Shown here: positions 56,225 through 63,796 of the stretch, piece after piece
How positions within the stretch are numbered: position 1 is the first letter of the stretch
Layout of the letters: each line of letters opens with the position of its first letter
Virus record (IMG/VR): IMGVR_UViG_3300031857_024892
Location: 99,949 to 163,948 of that record
Source: a virus
Length of the DNA: 64,000 nt
Direction: 5' to 3' (one strand)
Translations under genes and position numbers: made by a program
Notes under the pieces: generated by a model
The model's input: the letters and a program-made list of their open reading frames with translations, nothing else
What the model was told of the DNA's origin: nothing
Database searches by the model: none

Positions 56225-57205
56225 ATGAAAGAAATTCTTCTCAGAAGTCTGATCCGTGAGACATTGCTGCGAGAAGCAACTGCACCAATGTGGCTAGAAG
56301 AGCTACTCATGTCGACAGATATGGACCGCTTTATAGAAGCTGTTGATCCATCCACAGGTCGTAGCGGCCTTGATTACTTCGTCGAAGACAATGCAGAGTT
56401 CGTCAGAGTGCTAGAAGCAGATCACGGTGCAGGCGCAAAACCTATCAAGAATATTGGTTCTGGTTTCCAGGGTACTGTGTGGCAGTTACCTGACGGGAAC
56501 GTCATGAAGATTGCTAATGATTACGGGTCGGGCGAAAGAACATACAGAGAATACCTCGATAAGATGAAATCACAGCACAGCGGTGATGCATCATCAGTTG
56601 GTGATCTCAGGATACTTGATGTGTTTCCGATCATCTTGAGATATCCTAAAAAACGTAGCGATGCTTATGTCCCTGAACACGCATGTGTTGCAGTGATCAT
56701 GGATAAGGTCATTCCTCTCGATAAGTCACCAGAACTTGAAGGGGCGATGAATGAGATCCTCGTTCCCATCGTGTTGACACTGGCAATGTTTTGTGTCCCA
56801 TATCTGCAGCCTGAATATAGAGATGATGCGATGGCAGTAGTTAATTCAGGAATGAATGACATAAAGTTGATCAGGTTGAACATGCCACTCCCGTGGGATC
56901 TTGGTGGCGGGTGGACGCGCTATTCGAAATACATGAGTGACGATATTGACAAGAAGGCTGCTCTACGTGATATCGCTGAGCTATTCTTGGACACCATCGA
57001 TGACCAACTTTCCCCCGAGTCAGCTGCTGCAATCAAGCGCCTTCCAAAGATTGCGGGTGAGCAATTCCACATCAGGCTCAATTCGAATTGGTGGCCTCGC
57101 TTGAAGAATGCGATTGCTAATGCTACGCGTGAAGGCAAGAGCGACATCAAGGCAGACAACTTCGGCATCGATAGCAAGGGTGACATCATTCCCTTTGATG
57201 TCTGA
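56225..57205 (+). CDS. Tagged protein-kinase-like protein
   Basis: 326 residues. The N-terminus ILLRSLIRETLLRE|A is the clearest packaging tag (LRE|A). A kinase fold follows: glycine loop NIGSGFQGTVWQL (78-83), VMKIA with K95 as the ATP-binding Lys, and a hinge-like VAVIMDKVIPLDKSPE. The C-terminus SDIKADNFGIDSKGDIIPFDV has D307-x-K309-x-x-N312 of the catalytic loop and Asp325 in place of the DFG Asp. The HRD His-Arg is missing, so activity is uncertain. If packaged, it would reach the host with the DNA, as does T4 Alt. Confidence 0.75.
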   Translation: MKEILLRSLIRETLLREATAPMWLEELLMSTDMDRFIEAVDPSTGRSGLDYFVEDNAEFVRVLEADHGAGAKPIKNIGSGFQGTVWQLPDGNVMKIANDYGSGERTYREYLDKMKSQHSGDASSVGDLRILDVFPIILRYPKKRSDAYVPEHACVAVIMDKVIPLDKSPELEGAMNEILVPIVLTLAMFCVPYLQPEYRDDAMAVVNSGMNDIKLIRLNMPLPWDLGGGWTRYSKYMSDDIDKKAALRDIAELFLDTIDDQLSPESAAAIKRLPKIAGEQFHIRLNSNWWPRLKNAIANATREGKSDIKADNFGIDSKGDIIPFDV

Positions 57206-57220
57206 ACAGAATATGTACCA

Positions 57221-57226
57221 TAATTA
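57221..57226 (+). promoter_or_regulatory. Putative leaderless late element, TAATTA variant
   Basis: TAATTA, 5 nt (CAAGT), ATG at 57232; no Shine-Dalgarno. Confidence 0.45.
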
Positions 57227-57231
57227 CAAGT

Positions 57232-58089
57232 ATGCACTCAGTAATCAGAGCATTTATCCGTGAAACACTCCTTGAACGTGTTGTCTATGAACCCGTAGCG
57301 GGTGTGCCAGATGACATGGGTTGGTACGGTGCATCTCTCTCAGATCCTGCAAAGTTTGAGGAATATTCGCAGCGTGTTGACATTCTGGGCGTCCCTGTCA
57401 CAGTGTACATCATACCTGGTCGTGAGAAGCCGCACTCACGTAGGATAGCAACCTATGAAGCAGGAAGCAATCTATCAGCAGATGACATCCTGGAAGATCG
57501 CGTTCCTATCCGCGGTCCTGAAGAAGAGCTTGTTGACATCTACGGCGGTGAGGAAGAAAGGTCGCCCTTCGTCAACCCGGTAACGGGTAAGAAGACTAAG
57601 TTCCTCAACGCACCACCCATTCCAGCACAGATCCCAGCAGGACGAGAGCGTGCAGTCGCAGAGAAGATCGCACAGATCATTCAGCAGTCTGACCCGAGTG
57701 GCATCACGCTAGTCTTTCCACAGCGATCTGGTGCAGAGCGTGATGCGACACCAGGCTGGTTCGTCCACGACCTGGGACACGTTCTCGACCTGGAAGGCGG
57801 TGACTTCAAGGAGATATTCCGACCACTCACTAGAAAAGGTGCAGCAGGAGCTAAAGCACTGGAGAGCCTTCGTACAGCTGATCCTTCAGCAACAGTAGGC
57901 CCATCACCCGATATAGCAGTTGACTACGGCCCACAGGCATTGGTCAACATGGTTTTTCGTGGAGGTGGACGCAGCGTCGTACTGGACGGTTCTACAACAG
58001 ACATTGACATACGCAACATTGAGATACGACTCACCAAAGAGATCCGCAAAAGATTGAATGACAAACGCGGCATTGTCGCCGTGTGGTAA
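57232..58089 (+). CDS. Tagged protein with HDLGH motif
   Basis: 285 residues. MHSVIRAFIRETLLE|R is the packaging-type helix (LLE). The body has GVPVTVYIIPGREKPHSRRI-like beta strands, SGITLVFPQRSG, and GWFVHDLGHVLDLEGGDF, whose H-D-x-G-H recalls HDIIGH in the tagged protein at 37693. A metal-dependent activity is possible. Follows the kinase-like gene by 26 nt. Confidence 0.65.
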   Translation: MHSVIRAFIRETLLERVVYEPVAGVPDDMGWYGASLSDPAKFEEYSQRVDILGVPVTVYIIPGREKPHSRRIATYEAGSNLSADDILEDRVPIRGPEEELVDIYGGEEERSPFVNPVTGKKTKFLNAPPIPAQIPAGRERAVAEKIAQIIQQSDPSGITLVFPQRSGAERDATPGWFVHDLGHVLDLEGGDFKEIFRPLTRKGAAGAKALESLRTADPSATVGPSPDIAVDYGPQALVNMVFRGGGRSVVLDGSTTDIDIRNIEIRLTKEIRKRLNDKRGIVAVW

Positions 58090-58108
58090 AAAAGAGCATG
58101 CGTAACTA

Positions 58109-58654
58109 ATGACCCAAATCGCACCTAGAACGCTCCGGCGCCCTCACAGCCTCGCCTGGATTGCACCAAGCGGTGAGTTCATTCCTATTGAAGGGGAGAT
58201 GATGCACAGCGATCTTGCTGAGCACTTTCCAGGTGTACCTTCCACTGAAGATTACCCCACGAACTACGCGATGGATCGGCTCGGCTATGTGAAGGTGGGC
58301 AGCGCGTTTGACTTTGCGCTGAAGGGTGAAGATGTACCTCGTGGTGTCGATCGGGCTGCCCAGATGGACACGATGGCCCAAGTTGTTGGACAGGCTGTCA
58401 TTAATTACATGACGAATGGGCTACCACTCTGGTTTTCCCCAGATAACAGGGGAGACCCAGAGCTGTGGCCTGTCCACCAAGTCGACATCTCTAGCGGGAA
58501 GACGACACGTCTCAGTGTTAAGAGGTTTATCGGGCGTCATGGATCTGATGACACACAGGAATGGTTCGACTACCAGATGCGTCGTGCTGAAGAAGCTCTC
58601 ATCCGTCAGCAGGTTCGCACGATCTTAAGCGAGATGCTTCGACGACCCGTGTAA
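58109..58654 (+). CDS. Unknown protein with C-terminal tag-like helix (181 aa)
   Basis: MTQIAPRTLRRPHSLAWIAP, an APSGEFIPIEGEMMHSDLAE stretch and NYAMDRLGYVKV. The C-terminus EALIRQQVRTILSEMLRR repeats the LIRxxLxE helix seen elsewhere at N-termini. It ends in Pro-Val encoded by the next promoter. Confidence 0.65.
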   Translation: MTQIAPRTLRRPHSLAWIAPSGEFIPIEGEMMHSDLAEHFPGVPSTEDYPTNYAMDRLGYVKVGSAFDFALKGEDVPRGVDRAAQMDTMAQVVGQAVINYMTNGLPLWFSPDNRGDPELWPVHQVDISSGKTTRLSVKRFIGRHGSDDTQEWFDYQMRRAEEALIRQQVRTILSEMLRRPV

Positions 58655-58676
58655 AGCCCACACACAGTGGTATAAT
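58646..58676 (+). promoter_or_regulatory. Phage promoter motif CCCGTG-N19-TATAAT
   Basis: CCCGTG (58646-58651) is within the upstream RPV-stop codons. TGG-TATAAT is at 58671-58676. Drives DNA ligase. Confidence 0.75.
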
Positions 58677-58697
58677 AGAAGGGCAAGGAGCCCCACT

Positions 58698-60047
58698 ATG
58701 AGCAATCCTCTCAATAACGTCATCGAGATCCTCGAACAGCTCGAGTCCGACAACTCCCGCCTCTTTAAGGAGAAGGTTCTCACCGACAACAAGGACGACC
58801 TTCTGCTCCGCGACTTCCTCACGATGGCCTTTGACCCGTGGAAGAACTGGGGCGTGGCGAAGTACAATCGTCCGGATCCGCTTCCCGGTAACAGCAACCA
58901 CGAGGATGTGGAGCTCTCTACATTCATGGTGCTCCTCGAGGCCCTGAATCGTCGTGTTGTGACAGGTAATAAGGCGCGTGAAGCAGTCGAGGTGGCGATG
59001 AGCCAGTTCGATGCAGTGGGCCAGAAGTGGTGCGAGCGTCTCCTCTGGCGCAACCTCCGGTGCGGCGTGTCGGCCACTACGATCAACAAGATCTGGCCCG
59101 GATCGATCGTTCCCTTCGCTGTTGCACTGGCTGAGTCGCTCACCACAGTGGGCGTCAACGGTGACTTCAAGATTACTGACCAGGTCAAGTATCCGGTCCG
59201 TGTGGAGGCGAAGCTGGACGGTCTCCGGCTGATCGCTGTGAAGAACCACGGCGAGGTGTCTCTCTTCACTCGAAGCGGTACCCCGATCGAGACCTTGCCC
59301 AAGATCGTTCAGGCGATCAAGGACCTGAAGGAGGACAACATCGTCCTCGACGGTGAGGTGATGGGCGAGGATTGGAACGAGTCTGCCTCGGTGGTCATGT
59401 CGTCGAAGTCCAAGAAGGACGACTCGACCATGCGTTACCACGTCTTTGACATTGTCGACTTCACGGCCTGGCAGCAGCAGGTGTCCAAGACGCACTACCG
59501 TGCACGGCTCACCGACCTCCAGCTGACGATCGGCGACACGGAGGGGACACCGTTTCGATATGTGAAGTCCACCACAGCCAACGATGAGACAGAGCTCCGC
59601 CAGTTCTACAACGAGTGCCTCACTGAAGGATATGAGGGTGTCATGCTCAAGCGCCTCGACACGCCCTACCAGTGGAAGCGCACGGACGCGATCCTGAAGA
59701 TGAAGCCTGTGGCGACCGAAGAGGGTGTCATTGTGGGTTGGCACCTGTCGCCCGAGAAGACGAAGCGCGCTGGTCTGTTCGGTGGTTTCCACGTCCTCAC
59801 CAAGAATGGTGTGGTGACGAAGGTGGGTGGAGGTTACACTGACGCGCAGAAGAAGCAGATCCAGGCAGAAGGTCCTGACAACTACATCGGGCGGATCGCA
59901 GAGGTGGAGCACCAGCCGCCCTTCACGAACGACGGCAAGCTCCGGTTCCCCGTCTTCAGCAGGTTCCGCGACCCCTCTGACGTCGATCCGGCTGTCCTCG
60001 AGGCTTATGTGAACAGGAAGGCTGACAGTGTCAGTACAGACATTTGA
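58698..60047 (+). CDS. ATP-dependent DNA ligase
   Basis: 449 residues; ATG after AAGGAG. Motif I VEAKLDGLR places the AMP-attached Lys at 172. LFTRSGTPIETLP is motif III-like, NIVLDGEVMGEDW motif IIIa, TEGYEGVMLKR motif IV and DAILKMKP motif V. A C-terminal OB fold carries FPVFSRFRDPSD. It seals nicks after primer removal by the FEN nuclease. Comparable in length to T4 ligase (487). Confidence 0.95.
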   Translation: MSNPLNNVIEILEQLESDNSRLFKEKVLTDNKDDLLLRDFLTMAFDPWKNWGVAKYNRPDPLPGNSNHEDVELSTFMVLLEALNRRVVTGNKAREAVEVAMSQFDAVGQKWCERLLWRNLRCGVSATTINKIWPGSIVPFAVALAESLTTVGVNGDFKITDQVKYPVRVEAKLDGLRLIAVKNHGEVSLFTRSGTPIETLPKIVQAIKDLKEDNIVLDGEVMGEDWNESASVVMSSKSKKDDSTMRYHVFDIVDFTAWQQQVSKTHYRARLTDLQLTIGDTEGTPFRYVKSTTANDETELRQFYNECLTEGYEGVMLKRLDTPYQWKRTDAILKMKPVATEEGVIVGWHLSPEKTKRAGLFGGFHVLTKNGVVTKVGGGYTDAQKKQIQAEGPDNYIGRIAEVEHQPPFTNDGKLRFPVFSRFRDPSDVDPAVLEAYVNRKADSVSTDI

Positions 60048-60288
60048 TGACCTCGTCGATGCATGGCAACTGCTCCGACGTGAGCCCGGTGAGTTAGTAG
60101 GCATCTGGAACCATGAATTGGGTCAGGAAGACATCGGCATGGTCGTACTGGAAGAGAACAAGGTACAGAAAGTGAAGCCGAAATACGACCTCAGCAAAGT
60201 GCACGTCATGATCGGTGGAAGAATTGAGAAGGTGTCGAAGTGGGACGTCTTTCCAGTTGGACGCGCGGTGCCGACAATACCATTCTAG
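60028..60288 (+). CDS. Unknown small protein (86 aa)
   Basis: GTG start overlapping the ligase end by 20 nt. MSVQTFDDLVDAWQLLRREP then GELVGIWNHELGQEDIGMVV and a DVFPVGRAVPTIPF end. The GELVGIW...MVVLEENKV part is barrel-like. Confidence 0.6.
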   Translation: MSVQTFDDLVDAWQLLRREPGELVGIWNHELGQEDIGMVVLEENKVQKVKPKYDLSKVHVMIGGRIEKVSKWDVFPVGRAVPTIPF

Positions 60289-60368
60289 CCGTATTATTGC
60301 TCTTTACCGAGGTCACTGCACTTACTGGTCGATATTTAGCCATGAGCGAAACTTCGCCAGGAGATTAA

Positions 60369-60590
60369 ATGTCCATCACAGTCAGCGTCATTGCGGCGTA
60401 CATGGCGTCATTGCAGGTTCCAGCTGAGACGGCAGAGATGAGGCCCATCACACTGTCACCCGACGACTCAACACTCATCATCATTCCTGCTTTTTCTGCC
60501 CCGCAGTTTGAGCGGCCGCTGCTTCTGCAGCCTGGACCTGTGGTGCAGCTAGCACCAGAAAATCTCGAAGATCTGATAGACAGACAGTGA
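60369..60590 (+). CDS. Unknown small protein (73 aa), convergent with protease gene
   Basis: MSITVSVIAAYMASLQVPAE then LIIIPAFSAPQFERPLLLQP. AGGAG precedes the ATG. Its last 110 bp overlap the antisense protease 3' end, so one of the two frames may be shorter than drawn. Confidence 0.45.
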   Translation: MSITVSVIAAYMASLQVPAETAEMRPITLSPDDSTLIIIPAFSAPQFERPLLLQPGPVVQLAPENLEDLIDRQ

Positions 60591-61197
60591 TCGTGTAGTG
60601 GTTGAACGACTTCATCACGGCTGACACGACCCCGACGACCTCACCATCCTCATCTAGCACACCCGCGCCGGAGGAACCACCTGCGACTGGGATTGTGCTG
60701 AGACACCGGCCCTCGCTGCGTCCAGTGAACCTACCATCGTAGATAGGTAGTGTATTTGAACTGAAGGCTCCACCTGGGTAGGCGATGATGCTGACTGGCT
60801 CTCCGAGTGCAGGATCCTTTTGTGCGATCTCTCTTGCTGGGCCGGGCTTTGCAGGCATCAAGCAGAGATCAGAGCTCACGTTGTATGTGATCCGCTCAAC
60901 GGGTGTCTGCTCTCCTGATCCGCCTGACGTAATGACGACCTGCCTAGCAAGCGAGGTACCGAGCCCACTGCTCAGGCTGCAGACGTGTGCTGCAGTCAAC
61001 CAGTAGTAGTTGTCGTTCCAGGTGATCCGTGTTGCTGTGCCTGCCGCTGCTGCTCCGCCGATCTTGCACGTCTGTGCATCTTCATCCTCGCAGGCAAGGA
61101 TGATCTCCTTCACGGCCACGTGACCAGCTGTCAGACGTGGATCAAATCTATGAATGCAGCCCAGTAGAAAGCTAAGTAAAATCACAGCACACCTCAC
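60481..61197 (-). CDS. Trypsin-like serine protease, predicted lipoprotein
   Basis: 238 residues from a GTG at 61197; a TTG at 61236 would extend it. MRCAVILLSFLLGCIHRF is a short lipoprotein signal with lipobox LLGC (Cys14). The triad is complete: YYWLTAAHVC (His71), NVSSDLCLM (Asp110) and PVAGGSSGAGV (Ser175). GEVVGVVSAV matches the usual strand after the Ser. It should act in the periplasm or on the outer membrane. Antisense to nearly all genes. Such a protease is unusual in a tailed phage and could be a host-derived moron. Alternatively it may process virion proteins, but the signal argues against this. Confidence 0.8.
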   Translation of the reverse strand: MRCAVILLSFLLGCIHRFDPRLTAGHVAVKEIILACEDEDAQTCKIGGAAAAGTATRITWNDNYYWLTAAHVCSLSSGLGTSLARQVVITSGGSGEQTPVERITYNVSSDLCLMPAKPGPAREIAQKDPALGEPVSIIAYPGGAFSSNTLPIYDGRFTGRSEGRCLSTIPVAGGSSGAGVLDEDGEVVGVVSAVMKSFNHYTITVCLSDLRDFLVLAAPQVQAAEAAAAQTAGQKKQE

Positions 61198-61301
61198 ATA
61201 TTTAAGTATGGTGCAACATCTCGGGGCTTCGCACAAACACGCACGTTGTCTTGTAAACTATGACGCAATTAGATAAGATAGTCATGCATCAAGAGGCGAC
61301 A

Positions 61302-61403
61302 ATGAACTTCGAGACAAAGGCAAAGCTAGAGTTGGCAGCGATCATAGTCGGAGGTATCATCCTCTTCTCTCTGCCAATCCTGCTGATGGCTAACGTCAGT
61401 TAG
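61302..61403 (+). CDS. Single-pass membrane peptide (33 aa)
   Basis: MNFETKAKLELAAIIVGGII then LFSLPILLMANVS. Shine-Dalgarno AGAGG. An upstream TTGTAA-N17-TAAGAT could be its promoter. Function unknown. Confidence 0.5.
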   Translation: MNFETKAKLELAAIIVGGIILFSLPILLMANVS

Positions 61404-61479
61404 TAGATAGATAAAAAGATGTGCTCACGTTAAAAACTTGAGCTATGCAAACTATAATATAAAGTCATAAGGAGATAAC

Positions 61480-61704
61480 ATGAAGACAGTAATCGTAATG
61501 GTATTCGCAGCGCTCGCAGCAACTCAGCTCACCGGTTGCGGTGGTGACAAGGCTGACACTGCAGGTGATACTGCAGGCACCCCAGTTGATACCGCCACTC
61601 AGGACACCGGTTCTGACACTGGCGACACCCAGGACACTTCTGCTCAGGACACTGGCGCAGATACCGGTGGTGACACTGCAGACACTGCAGCAGCTGAGGG
61701 CTGA
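61480..61704 (+). CDS. Asp/Thr-repeat lipoprotein (74 aa)
   Basis: MKTVIVMVFAALAATQLTGC is a clear lipoprotein signal (LTGC, Cys20). The mature part is almost only Asp, Thr, Gly, Ala and Gln, in repeats such as DTGSDTGDTQDT. Similar acidic repeat lipoproteins are common in Myxococcota and relatives. Upstream lies TTAAAA-N17-TATAAT and then AAGGAG. It might coat the cell surface or act as a spacer; no activity expected. Confidence 0.7.
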   Translation: MKTVIVMVFAALAATQLTGCGGDKADTAGDTAGTPVDTATQDTGSDTGDTQDTSAQDTGADTGGDTADTAAAEG

Positions 61705-61747
61705 TTAAAACCCGCAGGCCGGCCCGGGGAACAGGGGTCGGGAAATT

Positions 61748-61822
61748 GCCTTACAAGTGTAGATAGCGACACACGGGATTTGTAACCCCGAGAGGAAGGC
61801 GCAAGTCCTTCGTGAGGCACCA
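61748..61822 (+). tRNA. tRNA-Thr(TGT), unusual D and T loops
   Basis: Acceptor GCCTTAC/GTGAGGC, D stem GTGT/ACAC, anticodon loop TTTGTAA, T stem GAAGG/CCTTC and encoded CCA. The D loop AGATAGCG lacks the paired GG and the T loop is CGCAAGT rather than TTCRANN. Confidence 0.75.
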
Positions 61823-61887
61823 CTTTTAATTGGAACTCTTGGTTCAAATCACTTTGAATGTGATATTTAGAACTAGGAGTTCGAATT

Positions 61888-62637
61888 ATGAAATGCATCT
61901 GTAAGTTTGAAACAGACACGTTTAGGACACTTAGAAGTCATTTTGCAACAAATCATCCAAATGATGACTTTTTAACTAACTTCTTTGACTTAATAGAAGA
62001 AAACTGGGTATCGTCGGGTAGAGGACTTAGAAGGAGTTACCTTCTGCAAAAAGCCTCATACAAATGCACAAGGTGCGGTTTTGATGAGAGACGACCTTGT
62101 GGTTCTACAATCCTAGAAATTGATCACATTGATGGAAATCATCAGAACAATGTGATCGAAAACCTTCAAGTTCTTTGCCCAAACTGCCACGCTCTAACAC
62201 CAAAGTACAGAAACTGGCACAACAAGGGAAATAAAAAGAATACAGAAGTTTTAAGACCTGGAAACAAAGATTACGATAAGAGAAAAGAAATCAAGGGCGA
62301 AAGGCCACAACGTGCCAGACAGCCTAAAAAGAAAAAGGTTGATGAAGCAATGATCAAGCTCAAAGAGATGAAGGCTCAGTTTGAGGAAGACTTCAAGAAA
62401 GAAGTGCTTCGTCTACATGAGACTGGTGAGATTGATTTTTCAAAGTACGGTTGGGTTCAGTTGTTAGCTGAGAAAATCGATGAACAACCACAAATAGTTG
62501 GTCGTCGTGTTAGAAAGCTTCTCCCAAACTTTTTTGTTGAACATTGCTTCTCTAGAGAATATACTAAGTGTAGAAGAAATAAATTGGAGAGGATCCGGCC
62601 AGATGAGGACGCAGTCTTGAAAACTGTCGCGGGTTAA
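61888..62637 (+). CDS. HNH endonuclease, C-terminus encoded by a tRNA gene
   Basis: 249 residues. An N-terminal Cys/His part (KCICKFETDTFRTLRSHFAT, NH) resembles a zinc finger. The HNH domain is YKCTRCGFDERRPCGS, ILEIDHIDGNHQNNVIENLQ and VLCPNCHALTPKYRNWHN, with the DH, N and H metal residues and four structural Cys. A Lys-rich linker and a helical C-terminal part (YGWVQLLAEKIDEQPQIVGR) follow. The last 17 codons are the 5' part of tRNA-Ser. Located between two tRNA genes, it is a probable free-standing homing nuclease. Confidence 0.85.
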   Translation: MKCICKFETDTFRTLRSHFATNHPNDDFLTNFFDLIEENWVSSGRGLRRSYLLQKASYKCTRCGFDERRPCGSTILEIDHIDGNHQNNVIENLQVLCPNCHALTPKYRNWHNKGNKKNTEVLRPGNKDYDKRKEIKGERPQRARQPKKKKVDEAMIKLKEMKAQFEEDFKKEVLRLHETGEIDFSKYGWVQLLAEKIDEQPQIVGRRVRKLLPNFFVEHCFSREYTKCRRNKLERIRPDEDAVLKTVAG

Positions 62638-62674
62638 GAGCCCGTTGTGGGTGCGAGTCCCACCTTCTCCGCCA
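62586..62674 (+). tRNA. tRNA-Ser(TGA)
   Basis: Acceptor GGAGAGG/CTTCTCC, anticodon arm CAGT-CTTGAAA-ACTG, a long variable arm CGGGTTAAGAGCCCG, T arm GTGGG-TGCGAGT-CCCAC, encoded CCA. It reads UCA. Its first 52 nt are also coding sequence of the HNH gene. Confidence 0.9.
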
Positions 62675-62679
62675 ATTAC

Positions 62680-62712
62680 AACCGACGCCTATTAATTTGG
62701 GCGTCGGTTTTT
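62680..62712 (+). terminator. Rho-independent terminator after tRNA-Ser
   Basis: ACCGACGCC (62681-62689), a loop, GGCGTCGGT (62700-62708), then TTTT. A 9-bp perfect stem. Confidence 0.9.
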
Positions 62713-62740
62713 AACTCAACAAACAAACAGGACATAACAG

Positions 62741-63709
62741 ATGATCGCCCTTCTCACACTCCTTCTTGCATGTTCTAACGACGTACCCTCTCCAGAGCCT
62801 GTCAAGGCGCAGGCCTTCGACCGTGCAAAGATTGCAGCATTTCAGCCTCTCCCCGTTGACTTCTTTGGTGGCCTTGATGCGCCTCGATCAGAGATGATCG
62901 CACTGGGCGCACGTCTCTTTCGCGACCCAAAGCTCTCAGCGTCGGGCAAGATCTCCTGTAACTCATGCCACGACCTTGAGACGAACGGCGCTGATAATTT
63001 GGCCTTCTCTCTTGGTCACGACCGCCACCCAGTAGGACGCAACTCTCCCACCGTCTTCAACGCCGCAGGCCAGATCTCCCAGTTTTGGGATGGCAGGGCG
63101 CACAATGTTGAGGAACAAGCACTCGGGCCCATCCTTGCTGCCGGTGAGATGGCGATGCCGAATGAGGCTGCTGTGGTATCTGTCCTGAAGAACGACCACA
63201 CCTACGTGGCCGACTTCAAGGCCGCATTCCCAGATCAGGATGACCCTGTCACCTTCCACAATGTGGGCTTTGCGATCGGCGCCTTTGAGCGTACGCTGAC
63301 GAAGCCGAGCAGGTGGGATAAGTTCCTGATGGGTGACGACAATGCGCTGGGTGATGTTGAGAAGCAGGGTGTCACCAACTTCGTGGAGCTCGGTTGTTCA
63401 GGCTGTCACAGCGGTGCGCTTCTCGGAGGCAGTGCTCTCATGAAGCTGGGTGCCGTGTCGCCTTGGCCCAATCAGTCAGATCAGGGTAAGTTCGGCCTCA
63501 CCAAGGACGATGCGGATAAGATGGTGTTCAAGGTGGCACCTCTTCGTTATGCTACAGAAACGGCTCCCTACTTCCACGATGCCTCGGCACCCGACCTGAA
63601 GACAGCGATCAAGCTGATGGGTCGCCACCAGCTCGGCAAGGAGATCAGTGACACACAGGCATCGGAGATCGAGGCATGGCTTAGTTCGACGTCAGGCCCT
63701 GTCGAGTAG
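62741..63709 (+). CDS. Diheme cytochrome c peroxidase (CcpA/MauG family), lipoprotein
   Basis: 322 residues. MIALLTLLLACSND has a lipobox (LLAC, Cys11). Two heme-c sites are present: SCNSCHDLE (CxxCH 73-77) and GCSGCHSG (CxxCH 219-223). Family landmarks: SQFWDGRAHNVEEQA, GPILAAGEMAMP, GAFERTLTKPSRWD and FKVAPLRYATETAPYFHDAS, with a Met just before FKV as heme-ligand candidate. It should reduce hydrogen peroxide to water in the periplasm using cytochrome c electrons. Heme attachment would need the host Ccm system. Base composition matches neighbouring phage genes. A strong terminator lies directly upstream, and no promoter is clear. Confidence 0.9.
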   Translation: MIALLTLLLACSNDVPSPEPVKAQAFDRAKIAAFQPLPVDFFGGLDAPRSEMIALGARLFRDPKLSASGKISCNSCHDLETNGADNLAFSLGHDRHPVGRNSPTVFNAAGQISQFWDGRAHNVEEQALGPILAAGEMAMPNEAAVVSVLKNDHTYVADFKAAFPDQDDPVTFHNVGFAIGAFERTLTKPSRWDKFLMGDDNALGDVEKQGVTNFVELGCSGCHSGALLGGSALMKLGAVSPWPNQSDQGKFGLTKDDADKMVFKVAPLRYATETAPYFHDASAPDLKTAIKLMGRHQLGKEISDTQASEIEAWLSSTSGPVE

Positions 63710-63716
63710 TTTACAG

Positions 63717-63771
63717 TTCTCCCGATCTTGGGAGAATTATAAGGTCGCAGACGGTCGACATTAACACCGTC
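63717..63771 (+). promoter_or_regulatory. Two consecutive hairpins before the last gene
   Basis: TTCTCCC/GGGAGAA with loop GATCTT (63717-63736), then GACGGT/ACCGTC with a 10-nt loop (63750-63771). Neither has a T-run, so they could be leader structures or mRNA ends. Confidence 0.4.
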
Positions 63772-63796
63772 ATTCACACACACACAGGAGTAAAAA

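Noticed and set aside
58599-60104. A 501-codon open frame antisense to the DNA ligase gene
   Set aside because: It mirrors the codon bias of a clear ligase with all motifs; no family pattern, ribosome site or tag is seen.
61426-61458. CACGTT...TATAAT before the DT-repeat lipoprotein as a CCCGTG-type promoter
   Set aside because: Spacing is 21 nt; a TTAAAA-N17-TATAAT reading is equally good.
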